Shown here: piece by piece, positions 53,427 through 61,827 of the stretch
How positions within the stretch are numbered: position 1 is the first letter of the stretch
How the letters are laid out: every line of letters starts with the position of its first letter
DNA from: Hymenobacter persicinus
GTDB taxonomy: Bacteria > Bacteroidota > Bacteroidia > Cytophagales > Hymenobacteraceae
NCBI RefSeq assembly: GCF_004167665.1
Contig: NZ_SEWE01000008.1
Span: forward strand, 62,001-126,000
Length of the DNA stretch: 64,000 bases
Reading direction: 5' to 3'
Notes under the pieces: generated by a model
The model's input: the letters and a program-made list of their open reading frames with translations, nothing else
The model's database searches: none
Told to the model about the DNA's origin: nothing
Made by a program: the position numbers and the translations under genes

Positions 53427-55034
53427 ATGCTTAAACCCTTACTCATCACGCGTTGGATTCTACTGCTTATCGGCCTGCTGGGAGCCTCGAATCTGTACGC
53501 TACCCACATTCAGGCCGGGGAAATCTCCTACCAGAGCCTGGGTGCCAACCGCTACAAAGTGCTGTTTCGGGTGTACCGCGACTGTGGGGGCGCCATGTTT
53601 CCCGCCTCGGTCGACCTGGAGTACCGGACCACCGGCTGCACGGGCGTGCCCTGGCCCCGGGCGGCGATGACGCTGGTGCCGGGCTCCCAGCGCATCGGCA
53701 ACAACTACTGCGCCACCATTGGGTCGCCCTGCGGCGTTGGGCGGCCCACCAATTACGAAACCGGGGAGTTTACCACCACCGTGACCCTGGCCCCGGGGCA
53801 GTGGACGCTCAGCGTGTTTCTGAATGCCCGGCCGGATGTGGGCAACATCGTAACCGGCACCGGCAACTTCTATACCGAAGCCACTCTCGACACCCGCACC
53901 GTGGCCACGAACTCGTCCCCCGTGTTCAGCAGCAACTCCCAGGTGGTATCGTTCGTGGGCTGGCGGCTGCCGACCAGCTTCAGCGAAATGGCCCTGGACC
54001 CCGACGGCGACTCGCTGACCTACGAACTGGTGGCACCCCTGGAAAGCTGCGGCACGGCCGTGCAGTACGCGGTGGCCCCCCAGCAGCTCGTGCCCGACCC
54101 CAGCGCCCCGGGCTGCTTCGTCAACCTGCCGTCCCTGGTGTATTCGCCCGGGTTTCCCATGCCCTCCTACGGCATCACCGGTGCCTGCCCGCTCCGCCAG
54201 GCCCAGCCCTACTTCTCCCTCGACCCGGCCAGCGGCTCGATTGCCATGGTGCCGGCCCTGTACGATCCGGCCGTCAATAGCGCCCTCAACAAGAACGTGG
54301 TGGCCGTGAAAGTGTCGGAGTACCGCTACCGCCAGAACCCCGGCGGGAGCCGCACGGCCGTGCTAGTCGGCACCCTGCGCCGCGACATGCTGTTTACCGT
54401 CGTGGACTGCGGCAACAATCAGAACCCGCTGCCCAGCCCCGTGCTGGTGAATGGGAGCAGCGCCCCCCAGGCCGCCACGACGCCCATTGCCGTGGTGCCC
54501 GGCCAGCTCGTGACCGTGCGCCTGGCCGGCGCCGACCCCAACGCCACCCAGCTGCTGACCATGACCAGCAACGTGGAGCAGGTGCTGCCCAACTCCGAGC
54601 TGACCATCACGGGGCCGTCCGCGCACCCCACCGCGCAGATTGACTGGATTCCGCCCCTGACCCTGGCTCCAGGCCTCTACTACTGCACCGTGACCACCAC
54701 CGACGACGCCTGCCCCATCAAGGGCGTGCAGACCCAGACCCTGACTTTCCGCGTCGGCAACCGGGCCCGGGCCACCGCCCCGGCCCGGCAGCTGACGACC
54801 CTGGCGGCCACGCCCACGCCGTTTCAGAGCCAGGTGCGTTTCACGCTCAGTAAGCCCGGCGTGCAGACCGTGCTGGTTTTCGACCACCTGGGTCGGCAGG
54901 TAGCTACGCTCCAAAGCCAGCCTTCGGGAGAAGTGCAGTGGCACCCCGCCGCCGGGCAGCCCGCCGGCCTCTACCTGGCCCGCACCGCCGATGGCCGGCA
55001 GGTGGCCCGCCTGCTGCGCACGGCAGGCGAGTAG
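53427..55034 (+). CDS. Large secreted protein with T9SS-type C-terminal domain
   Basis: 535 residues from the ATG at 53427; signal peptide about 1-26 (ASNLYATH). The start of the mature part, THIQAGEISYQSLGANRYKV, is typical of a recurrent Bacteroidota gliding/adhesin-type secreted family. It continues with Ig-like beta modules and a NSSPVFSSNSQ...DPDGDSLTYEL segment. The end (about 460-535) resembles a T9SS sorting domain (PTPFQSQVRFTLSKPGVQTV, GLYLARTADGR). The role is unknown; adhesion is a guess. A strong terminator follows. Confidence 0.8.
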   Translation: MLKPLLITRWILLLIGLLGASNLYATHIQAGEISYQSLGANRYKVLFRVYRDCGGAMFPASVDLEYRTTGCTGVPWPRAAMTLVPGSQRIGNNYCATIGSPCGVGRPTNYETGEFTTTVTLAPGQWTLSVFLNARPDVGNIVTGTGNFYTEATLDTRTVATNSSPVFSSNSQVVSFVGWRLPTSFSEMALDPDGDSLTYELVAPLESCGTAVQYAVAPQQLVPDPSAPGCFVNLPSLVYSPGFPMPSYGITGACPLRQAQPYFSLDPASGSIAMVPALYDPAVNSALNKNVVAVKVSEYRYRQNPGGSRTAVLVGTLRRDMLFTVVDCGNNQNPLPSPVLVNGSSAPQAATTPIAVVPGQLVTVRLAGADPNATQLLTMTSNVEQVLPNSELTITGPSAHPTAQIDWIPPLTLAPGLYYCTVTTTDDACPIKGVQTQTLTFRVGNRARATAPARQLTTLAATPTPFQSQVRFTLSKPGVQTVLVFDHLGRQVATLQSQPSGEVQWHPAAGQPAGLYLARTADGRQVARLLRTAGE

Positions 55035-55047
55035 GCGCTTAGGTATT

Positions 55048-55092
55048 CCACCAAAAAAGCCGCGGCCAGCCAGCCGCGGCTTTTTTTGGTGG
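55048..55092. terminator. Bidirectional terminator
   Basis: CCACCAAAAAAGCCGCGGC/GCCGCGGCTTTTTTTGGTGG with a 6-nt loop, between convergent genes. Confidence 0.92.
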
Positions 55093-55119
55093 GTTGGGGC
55101 TGGTGCCAGCCGGCCGGTT

Positions 55120-55824
55120 CTACTCACTGATCAGGCGGGCCACGAAGAAGGCGGCGGCGGCGGCCAGGGCGCCCACGCCGGCCATTTTCACGGCTCCCCA
55201 CACCGGGGGCTGCCCGGTCATGCGGCTTTTCAGGTAGCCAAACAGCAGCAGGCAGACCAGCGTTATCACCGCCGACCACAGCAGGCCCTGGGCCGGGGTG
55301 CTGGTGAAAAAGTAGGCGCTCAGCGGAATCAGGCCGCCCAAGGCGTAGGCCAGGCTGATGGTGGCGGCACTCTTGGGCGCCTGCCGGGGGTCGGGCTTTT
55401 CCAGGCCCAGCTCGTACTTCATCATAAACCGCACCCACTGCTCGGGGTCGGCGGTGAGCTCCTGCACGGCCAGTTCCCGGGTCTTTTCCGACAGCCCGAT
55501 TTCGGCCAGCAGGTCGCGCACCTCGGCCCGCTCCACCTCCGGCACCTCCCGCACTTCGCGGTGCTCCCGGGCCAGCTCGGCGTCGTAGTGCTCTACCTCG
55601 GTGCGCCCGGCCAGGTAGCCGCCCAGTCCCATGGCAATGGAGCCGGCCACGATTTCGGCCAGCCCCGCCGTAATGACCAGCGCCGACGACTGCACGGCTC
55701 CGCTCAGGCCCGCGGCCAGGGCGAAGGGTACGGTCAGCCCGTCGGAAAGGCCGATGACGATATCCTGGAGCATGGCCGAGCTGGTCAGGTGGTCCTCGGC
55801 GTGGGGATGGTGGTGCGGGTGCAT
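55120..55824 (-). CDS. VIT1/CCC1-family iron/manganese transporter-like protein
   Basis: 234 residues. The His-rich N-terminus (MHPHHHPHAEDH) precedes five predicted membrane segments: IVIGLSDGLTVPFALAAGLS, ITAGLAEIVAGSIAMGLGGY and three at the C-terminus. A cytoplasmic helical, acidic Glu-rich region lies between segments 2 and 3 (about 75-130), as in the metal-binding domain of VIT1. The family moves Fe2+ or Mn2+ out of the cytoplasm. Its neighbours, Dps-like and iron permease-like, fit an iron-handling group. Confidence 0.92.
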   Translation of the reverse strand: MHPHHHPHAEDHLTSSAMLQDIVIGLSDGLTVPFALAAGLSGAVQSSALVITAGLAEIVAGSIAMGLGGYLAGRTEVEHYDAELAREHREVREVPEVERAEVRDLLAEIGLSEKTRELAVQELTADPEQWVRFMMKYELGLEKPDPRQAPKSAATISLAYALGGLIPLSAYFFTSTPAQGLLWSAVITLVCLLLFGYLKSRMTGQPPVWGAVKMAGVGALAAAAAFFVARLISE

Positions 55825-56060
55825 GAACGGGGAGAAGTTATGAAGAGAAGAAAAGTGCTTGGTAGTCCCCTACGCAGATTCTGACCCGAGGGTAAGCTCC
55901 GGGGGCGGCGCGGACCCGGGACCGGGGTAGGGCCGCCGAAAGCTGGGGCTGAGGATGGCCGGGTCGCTGAAAAATGCCAACCTGAACCGTTTTCGTGCGT
56001 AAAGCAGGCAGCGAAACGCCTGGCGCTTCGTCTCTTCCGCCCCATCCAGCTTCCAACCTC

Positions 56061-56723
56061 ATGGCTACCAAAGACACCACCAAAAAACCTTCCGCCAAAG
56101 CCGCCGCGCCCGCCAAAGCGGCCCAGGCCCCTTCGGCCAACGGCACCGCCCGCGTGAGCGTGCAGCCCATCCTGAATCAGCAGGTAAATGCCCCCGCGGC
56201 CCTGCAGAAATACGGCACCGTGTCGCAGCGCCTGCCCATCGGCCTGTCGGAGAGCGTACGCCAAGACAGCGTGACGATGCTCAACCAGTTGCTGGCCGAC
56301 ACCATCACCCTGCGTGACCTCTACAAAAAGCACCACTGGCAGGTCGTGGGCCCCACGTTCTACCAGCTGCACCTGCTCTACGACAAGCACTATGAAGAGC
56401 AGAGCACCCTAGTCGATACCATTGCCGAGCGGATCCAGATTCTGGGCGGCGTGGCCATTGCCATGGCTGCCGACGTGGCGGAGCTGACCACCATTCCACG
56501 TCCGCCCAAGGACCGCGAAGAAGCGCCGGTCCAGGTGTCGCGCCTGCTCGAAGCCCACCAAATCATGCTCAAGAACTGCCACGAATTTGCCAAGCGCGCC
56601 GATGACAGCGGCGACGACGGTACCAACGACTTGGTGGTCAGTGACGTGATGCGCACCAACGAGCTGCAAGTGTGGTTTGTGTCCGAGCACGTGGTCGATA
56701 CGCCCCTGACCCGCGCCCAGTAG
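56061..56723 (+). CDS. dps: Dps-family ferritin-like DNA-protection protein
   Basis: 220 residues from the ATG at 56061. A Lys/Ala/Pro-rich basic N-terminal extension (1-45), as used by some Dps proteins to bind DNA, precedes the ferritin-like four-helix domain. Ferroxidase-site residues appear in LYKKHHWQVVGPTFYQLHLL (His pair) and LYDKHYEEQSTLVDTIAERI (Asp/Glu). Dps stores iron by oxidising Fe2+ with H2O2 and shields DNA. It is divergent from the VIT1-like gene. Confidence 0.92.
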   Translation: MATKDTTKKPSAKAAAPAKAAQAPSANGTARVSVQPILNQQVNAPAALQKYGTVSQRLPIGLSESVRQDSVTMLNQLLADTITLRDLYKKHHWQVVGPTFYQLHLLYDKHYEEQSTLVDTIAERIQILGGVAIAMAADVAELTTIPRPPKDREEAPVQVSRLLEAHQIMLKNCHEFAKRADDSGDDGTNDLVVSDVMRTNELQVWFVSEHVVDTPLTRAQ

Positions 56724-56756
56724 CAGCGCCTGCTTGCGGCTATTCCCAGCTAAAGC

Positions 56757-56792
56757 AAAAAAGCCCGGTATCGACAGATGCCGGGCTTTTTT
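56757..56792. terminator. Bidirectional terminator
   Basis: AAAAAAGCCCGGTAT/ATGCCGGGCTTTTTT with a short loop, between convergent genes. Confidence 0.9.
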
Positions 56793-56804
56793 GTGGGCTG
56801 TAGG

Positions 56805-57314
56805 CTACGAATGATGGGGTGTGCCCTGGTGGCGGGTGTGCCGGGCCTCGACCTTCTCCTGGTGGTTTTCTTCGGCTTCCTCCACCGTGTGGGTCTTGCC
56901 CAGGTCATTCTCCTTCTTGGCTTTCTCGGCCAGCAGGCAGAAATACTCGTGGAGCAGGTTGATTTCGTTTTCCGAGAAGTCCTGGGCGTTGATCAGGCGG
57001 TTGCTGGCGCCTTTCGTCACGGCCAGCAGCTCGTTGAGCTTGAGGTGGAGCACCAGGGAATCCTTGTTTTGGGCCCGCTGGATAAGAAATACCATCAAAA
57101 AGGTGATGATGGTGGTGCTGGTGTTGATGACCAGCTGCCAGGTTTCGGAGTAGTGGAAAATCGGACCCGTCAGGGCCCAGAGCAGCACCAGCCCCAAGGC
57201 CACGCAGAAAGCCAGCGTCGTGCCCGAAAACTTGGTGATAAACTCAGCCAGATGGGCAAAAAAGGCGGCCGTTTTACTAGTGGGCTTGCCCAGCACTTCC
57301 TTGACATGATCCAT
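56805..57314 (-). CDS. Low-affinity iron permease family protein
   Basis: 169 residues. Two membrane segments (about 31-50, LAFCVALGLVLLWALTG, and 63-82, LVINTSTTIITFLMVFLIQRAQNKD) carry the family signature, with an N-terminal F-A-H-L-A-E-F helix and a C-terminal charged helix. It belongs to the FET4-like low-affinity iron permease family (PF04120), although transport has rarely been shown for bacterial members. It groups with Dps and VIT1-like genes. Confidence 0.9.
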   Translation of the reverse strand: MDHVKEVLGKPTSKTAAFFAHLAEFITKFSGTTLAFCVALGLVLLWALTGPIFHYSETWQLVINTSTTIITFLMVFLIQRAQNKDSLVLHLKLNELLAVTKGASNRLINAQDFSENEINLLHEYFCLLAEKAKKENDLGKTHTVEEAEENHQEKVEARHTRHQGTPHHS

Positions 57315-57695
57315 AGGGCGGGAAAGACAAAAGGGGAAATAGTGAAATTAAAATACTTAAAATCGACGGCTTTTCAGCGGCCGGGCAGGTTGTCCGCCCC
57401 AAGTTGAGCGAGGGTGCATGAGAAAACGGTGAACCAGCCCGCTAGCCGGGAAAGGGTGGTCACGACGCAGGGTCTCAGAAACTGCCAGGTTAGTTACATC
57501 CTCGACTAAAGCCAGATGGCCGTTGCTGCCACTCTTTCCCGTGCCTTACCTACTCCGGCCGGCCAGTCGGGACGGTGGCGGCCGGGCTATAGCCTAAGGC
57601 TATTGTCAGTCTTGCGGGGTGGCTCTACGTTTGCCGCAGCTGCAGACGAAGCCCGGGCAAACAGCAGCGGGCGGGTAGCTGCGGCACCCTATCGA
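57315..57695. other. Intergenic region before the lanthipeptide-type gene
   Basis: 381 bp with no supported gene. An A/T-rich stretch near 57340-57365 probably carries the divergent promoter of the iron-permease gene. An in-frame extension of the lanthipeptide ORF back to 57516 has composition unlike a leader peptide and was not accepted. Confidence 0.5.
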
Positions 57696-57893
57696 GTGAA
57701 AAAAGTAAACACCAAAATCACCCTCAACAAGCAGACGCTGGCTAGCTTAGACCAGCAGCAGATGGCCACCGCCAAGGGTGGATTCACGTATTCGTTGTCG
57801 CTGGGAATAGCGTGTCGCTACTCCGAACAGGTGGAGCAAGCAACGACCGGTGCCGTCAAGATTGATCATGCCAGTGAGTGCATCTTAAGCTAG
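57696..57893 (+). CDS. Orphan class I lanthipeptide-type precursor
   Basis: 65 residues from a GTG at 57696 (MKKVNTKITLNKQTLASLDQ). The leader matches the Bacteroidota class I lanthipeptide type (KK...LxLxKxTLAxLxxxxM...GG), with the double-Gly cleavage site at 28-29. The core of 36 residues starts FTYSLSLGIACRYSE and holds two Cys and many Ser/Thr. No LanB, LanC or export gene is in the window, so it is an orphan or uses enzymes elsewhere. Non-lanthionine RiPP use of the same leader is possible. Confidence 0.7.
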   Translation: MKKVNTKITLNKQTLASLDQQQMATAKGGFTYSLSLGIACRYSEQVEQATTGAVKIDHASECILS

Positions 57894-57924
57894 GTTGTCT
57901 GGTGGCTGTTTAGAAGTCCAGGTT

Positions 57925-57988
57925 TCCCCCGACAGGGCTCACCACGAAGTAGGCACTTGCCTACTTCGTGGTGAGCCCTGTCGGGGGA
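57925..57988. repeat. 31-bp perfect inverted repeat
   Basis: 57925-57955 and 57958-57988 are exact reverse complements with a 2-nt gap, 32 bp after the precursor stop. No T run follows. It could be a very stable transcript end or a transposition scar. Confidence 0.85.
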
Positions 57989-58175
57989 TTCAAGGCGAAA
58001 ACAAACCCTGCGAGAAAAGCGGAGCGGGCCTGGTGGAGCGCTGGAAGGCGAAAATTGGCTTAAAGCCCCGAAAACAGCGAAAATTTATTTTTCGGCTTTG
58101 CTCCTGAGTATTAGCCGCTCAGCCCTCGCAGGCTGATTGAGGAGCGCCTTTTTCCAAGAAAAATCGTCTTTGCGC

Positions 58176-58206
58176 TTGCGCTGCTTGGCTTAACCGGCTA
58201 CTTTTG
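58176..58206 (+). promoter_or_regulatory. Predicted promoter of tRNA-Leu
   Basis: TTG (58176-58178), 20 bp, TACTTTTG (58199-58206), an exact match to the Bacteroidota TTG/TAnnTTTG pattern, 74 bp before the tRNA. Confidence 0.6.
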
Positions 58207-58280
58207 TCCCCACTTCACCGCCTCAGTGAAGTCAGGGGCTGAAACGCTGCCGCTGGAAGTACCGCTTAGCTTACCCAACC

Positions 58281-58362
58281 GCGCACGTGGTGAAACTGGT
58301 AGACACGCCATCTTGAGGGGGTGGTGCCTTCGGGTGTGGGAGTTCGAATCTCCCCGCGCGCA
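58281..58362 (+). tRNA. tRNA-Leu(GAG)
   Basis: 82-nt class II tRNA: acceptor GCGCACG/CGCGCGC (one A-C mismatch), D arm GGTGAAACTGGTAGACAC, anticodon stem CCATC/GGTGG with loop TTGAGGG giving anticodon GAG, long variable arm with a CCTTCGGG hairpin, T arm GGGAG-TTCGAAT-CTCCC. CCA is not encoded. The arm order is normal, unlike the permuted modules near 40 kb. Confidence 0.95.
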
Positions 58363-58367
58363 CACTA

Positions 58368-58404
58368 AGAAAACCCTGCTTCAGCTTGCTGAGGCAGGGT
58401 TTTC
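58368..58404. terminator. Terminator after tRNA-Leu
   Basis: AGAAAACCCTGC/GCAGGGTTTTCT closing a CTTCAGC/GCTGAGG inner stem, with T-rich tail. Confidence 0.85.
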
Positions 58405-58431
58405 TGCTTTTACGGCCGTCGGGTGCGTCGG

Positions 58432-59985
58432 CTAGCTGGCCCGCTCAAACGGGTTGGCGGGCACGACCAGCACCACCCGCTCGCGCTCCACCACCACCTG
58501 GCCGGCCACGGCACCCTTGCGCTTGCGCACAAACTTCTTGGGCGTGACGATAACGGGGCAGAGCGAGTCGTTTTTGCGGCGCGAGTACCAGGCCGCCAGC
58601 TGGGCCGCCCGCTCCACCACGGGCTCCGGTACGGTTTGTCCGGGCTTGTGCTTGATGACCACGTGGGAGCCGGTCACGTCCTTGGCGTGCAGCCAGAGGT
58701 CGTCTTTGTGGGCGTAGCGCTGGGTGAGCAGGTCGTTGTTCTGAGCATTACGCCCCACCAGAATGGTGAAGCCCGCGTCGGTAAACACCTTGAAGGGCAG
58801 CTCGGCGGCTTCCTGGGCTTTGGTGGCGGGCAGCAGATCGTGCTCTTTGCGCCAGGCCCGCAGGGCGCGCAGCTCGGTGATGCCGGCCAATTCCTCCAGG
58901 CGTTCCAGGCACCAGAAGGCCTCGGCTTCGCGCCGCTCACTGCGCTCGAGCAGCTCCTTGGTTTCGATCTGCTGATTCTTGGCCTTGCGGTACAGGTTCT
59001 GGGCCGTGCGCTGGGGCGTCTCGGTGGGCTTGAGCTTGATGACGCGGGGCTGGTCGTGCTGATAGAAGTCGAGTACCTCCACGGAAGCCGCCCCGGCCGG
59101 AATCTGGCTCAGGTTGGCCATAATCAAGTCCGCCGTCTGGCGGTAGCCCACGGTGTGCTCCAGGGCATGCAAGCGGGTGCGGGCGTGGGCGGCGCTGGTG
59201 GTGGCCTCGTCGGCGCGCTTTTCCAGCTGCTGGCGCACTTGGCGCAGCTCGGTTTCGTAAGCCCGGCGGCCCAGCGTGAGGCGCACAAACAGGCGCAGGG
59301 CGGCAATCGGGTCGGGCGGCAGGGTCTGCTCAATTTCGCCCACCGGTAGCAGCGTCAGCCGGGTCTTGCCCTCGATGGCCGTTAGGTAGAAGTGGGCCGG
59401 GTTTTCCAGCTCCGCCACCACGTCGTGCACCATCTGATGGCGCGTGGCCTCGTCGGCCTGGTCGTAGCCGTGGGCGCGCAGGTAGCGCGGGGGCACGTCG
59501 CCCAGGGCCGGGAATGCCCGTAGCGGGTTGGCGGAGTCAGGAGGTGGCGCGGTGGGGGCGGGGGCTAGGTCGGCGTCGGCAGTGTAGCGCTGGTGAAACA
59601 GCTGGGCGGGCGCGTCCGGGCCGGGACGGAAGATGACGTTGGGGCGGGGGCCGTAGAGCTTGAAGAGCAAGGTTGCGTCGCCCTGGAAGTGCAGCTGCAG
59701 CACCCGGTCGTGCAGAAATACGCTGGCCCGCATCACTACTTTGCCCAGCAGGTCGGGCAGCAAGTCCACGGAATTGGCCCGGGCCCGGTTGAAGGTTTCG
59801 GGCAAGGCCAGCAGCGGAAACGCGGCCGAGAGCTGGGCCTTGAGCCAGAATTCCTGCTCGTCCTTCACCAGCCCGACGACCAGCTCATCCTTTTCCTGGG
59901 AAAAGCACGCCGCCACCCGAAAGCCGGCCAGGGCCTTGGACAGGGCTGGGGCCAGCTGGCGCAGGAAATAATAGTTGTTGTGCAC
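58432..59985 (-). CDS. NFACT/RqcH-like ribosome-associated quality control protein
   Basis: 517 residues. NFACT-N domain (about 1-200), coiled coil (about 240-420) and NFACT-R domain at the C-terminus (about 410-505) with KDDLWLHAKDVTGSHVVIKH, the family hallmark. RqcH/NEMF proteins bind stalled large ribosomal subunits and recruit tRNA-Ala for C-terminal tailing. The N-terminal MHNNYYFLRQLAPALSKALA is a Bacteroidota variant. Activity in Ala tailing is inferred from the family. Confidence 0.9.
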   Translation of the reverse strand: MHNNYYFLRQLAPALSKALAGFRVAACFSQEKDELVVGLVKDEQEFWLKAQLSAAFPLLALPETFNRARANSVDLLPDLLGKVVMRASVFLHDRVLQLHFQGDATLLFKLYGPRPNVIFRPGPDAPAQLFHQRYTADADLAPAPTAPPPDSANPLRAFPALGDVPPRYLRAHGYDQADEATRHQMVHDVVAELENPAHFYLTAIEGKTRLTLLPVGEIEQTLPPDPIAALRLFVRLTLGRRAYETELRQVRQQLEKRADEATTSAAHARTRLHALEHTVGYRQTADLIMANLSQIPAGAASVEVLDFYQHDQPRVIKLKPTETPQRTAQNLYRKAKNQQIETKELLERSERREAEAFWCLERLEELAGITELRALRAWRKEHDLLPATKAQEAAELPFKVFTDAGFTILVGRNAQNNDLLTQRYAHKDDLWLHAKDVTGSHVVIKHKPGQTVPEPVVERAAQLAAWYSRRKNDSLCPVIVTPKKFVRKRKGAVAGQVVVERERVVLVVPANPFERAS

Positions 59986-60006
59986 GTAGGTAGGGCGCCG
60001 ACGATG

Positions 60007-60519
60007 TTAGGTTGGGTCTTCCAGCTTCAACAGTTTCACCAGCAGCGGCCGGGATTGGCGCACTTCCAGCCAGAAAGGCACGGTAAACAAGAGCAATCCT
60101 ATTGCAAACATCCCAAACGGGGCGAGCAAATCGGAATCAAAGTATCCACTGTCCAGAAGCTTTAAGGACAGAGGAAGGTTATCCAAACTCAGTAGCCCTA
60201 CTATACACAACCAGATAAGGTTGACTAGCAATACAAAAGGGTGCAGGCGGTGCTGGATTATAACCCAGCAGCCCTGCTCATCTGGCGTGGGCTCTACTGT
60301 ACCCTTGATCTGGGGTAGCCAAGAATTACGGTAGCCAATAACGCGCTGGATACGGAAACCATGAACATCAGCATCCCCACTGAAGGAAGCCGATGCCCTG
60401 GATTCAAGCAGTCCCTGCCACGTAGCCTTTGGAGCTAGGCTTCCCTGTAGTCGTTGACAGACTTCTTTAGGTGAGAAGGGAGAGTAAAACTGCTCCGTGA
60501 TAGAAGGAAAAAAACGCAT
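60007..60519 (-). CDS. Small membrane hypothetical protein
   Basis: 170 residues with two membrane segments (about 98-115 and 133-152, MFAIGLLLFTVPFWL) after an N-terminal soluble part with a conserved-looking GFRIQRVIGYRNSWLPQIKG stretch. GC content is lower than in neighbours. It is squeezed between the NFACT and MBL genes on the same strand, three bases from the latter, so it may share a transcript. Family not recognised. Confidence 0.6.
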   Translation of the reverse strand: MRFFPSITEQFYSPFSPKEVCQRLQGSLAPKATWQGLLESRASASFSGDADVHGFRIQRVIGYRNSWLPQIKGTVEPTPDEQGCWVIIQHRLHPFVLLVNLIWLCIVGLLSLDNLPLSLKLLDSGYFDSDLLAPFGMFAIGLLLFTVPFWLEVRQSRPLLVKLLKLEDPT

Positions 60520-60522
60520 TAT

Positions 60523-61290
60523 CTACACTTCTACCCGCAGCCCGTCATACGCCAAGCGGATGAAGTCGGGCAGAGTGGCTTCCACTTCCCGGTGCTTGCC
60601 GAGCTGGTGGCCGATGTGGGTGATGTAGGCTTGCTGCGGCGCTAAGTCGGTCAGGATATCCACCGCTTCCGACAAACTGAAGTGGGAAATATGCTGCTCG
60701 TGGCGCAGGGCGTTGAGCACCACCACGTCCGAGCCCCGCACCAGCTCCAGGGATTCCGGCGAGAGAAAATTGGCGTCGGTGATGTAGGTGAAATTTTCGA
60801 TGCGGAAGCCCAGCACGGGCAGCTTGTAGTGCAGGGCCCGGATGGGCTGCACCCGCACGCCTTCCACCTCAAACACGTCGGTGTCGCTTAGAATCGGCAT
60901 GGTCTGCACCTTGGGCACGCCGGGATACTTGTGCTCGGCGAAGATGTAGGCGTACTCGCGCCGGAGCTGGTCGAGCACCCGGGGCTCGGCGTACACGGGC
61001 ATGTCCTGCTGCTGGCGGAAGTTGTAGGCCCGAATGTCGTCAAGGCCGGCCGTGTGGTCTTTGTGCTCGTGGGTGAATATCAGCGCATCGAGGTGGTCGA
61101 TCCGCTCGCGCAGCACCTGCTGACGAAAGTCGGGGCCGGAGTCGATAATGATGCTTTTACCCTGCACCTGCACGTGCACCGACACCCGCAGCCGCTTGTC
61201 GCGGTAGTCCAAGGACCGGCACACCGGGCAATAGCAGCCAATCATCGGCACGCCCTGCGACGTGCCGGTGCCGAGGAAGGTTATTTGCAT
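60523..61290 (-). CDS. MBL-fold metallo-hydrolase (PhnP-like)
   Basis: 255 residues. The metallo-beta-lactamase fold has metal-site motifs THEHKDHTAGLDDIR, ITDANFLSPESLELV and HIGHQLG, and the start MQITFLGTGTSQGVPMIGCY is typical of the PhnP/phosphodiesterase-like group. The CPVC near residue 21 may bind a structural zinc. The likely role is hydrolysis of a cyclic phosphodiester or related phosphate ester. No phn genes are adjacent. Confidence 0.92.
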   Translation of the reverse strand: MQITFLGTGTSQGVPMIGCYCPVCRSLDYRDKRLRVSVHVQVQGKSIIIDSGPDFRQQVLRERIDHLDALIFTHEHKDHTAGLDDIRAYNFRQQQDMPVYAEPRVLDQLRREYAYIFAEHKYPGVPKVQTMPILSDTDVFEVEGVRVQPIRALHYKLPVLGFRIENFTYITDANFLSPESLELVRGSDVVVLNALRHEQHISHFSLSEAVDILTDLAPQQAYITHIGHQLGKHREVEATLPDFIRLAYDGLRVEV

Positions 61291-61301
61291 AAGTAGTTGT
61301 T

Positions 61302-61375
61302 AGTTATTCGTTGTCAGTTGGTGGTCAGGCGCTAATCGCCAAATAGAACGACCTAACAACTGACAACGAATAACT
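61302..61375. repeat. Inverted repeat, 19-bp arms
   Basis: AGTTATTCGTTGTCAGTTG at 61302-61320 pairs with its exact complement at 61357-61375, spanning the gap between the MBL and response regulator genes. A likely terminator or intergenic repeat. Confidence 0.6.
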
Positions 61376-61387
61376 GACACCTAAATC

Positions 61388-61765
61388 CTAGCCCACGTAC
61401 TGCTTCACCACGCGCACCAGCGCGTCAAAATCGAGGGGCTTGGGCAGATAGTCGGTTACGCCGGCCTCGCGGAACTGCTCCATGGAGTAGTTGTTGGCGT
61501 TGCCGGTGATGGCAATGATGGGAATGGCGGCGATGCGCGGGTCCGCGTTGCGGCGGATTTCGCGGGTGCACTCCATGCCGTCCTTCACCGGAATGTTGAT
61601 GTCCATCAGCACGCAGTCGATGGGCTGGCTCTCGACCTGCTTGATCACCTCGCCCCCGTTTTTGGCCGATACAATGCGGTATTGTTGGAGCTCCAGGATC
61701 TTCTTGGTCAGGTTCAGAATCACGGAGCTGTCCTCGGCAATCAGAATTGTTTTAGCGTCGGCCAT
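61388..61765 (-). CDS. Single-domain response regulator (CheY-like)
   Basis: 125 residues, receiver domain only: TILIAEDSSVILNLT start, phospho-acceptor Asp53 in DCVLMDINIPVKDG, Thr/Lys switch residues in AITGNANN and LPKPLDFDALV. No output domain. It lies downstream of the hybrid kinase on the same strand, so it is probably a phosphorelay partner or regulator of it. Confidence 0.95.
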   Translation of the reverse strand: MADAKTILIAEDSSVILNLTKKILELQQYRIVSAKNGGEVIKQVESQPIDCVLMDINIPVKDGMECTREIRRNADPRIAAIPIIAITGNANNYSMEQFREAGVTDYLPKPLDFDALVRVVKQYVG

Positions 61766-61827
61766 GGGATGGAAAGTTTGTGGGGTCAGAGTGAGGTGAG
61801 AGGACGGAAAGGACCAGGCGGCAGGGG

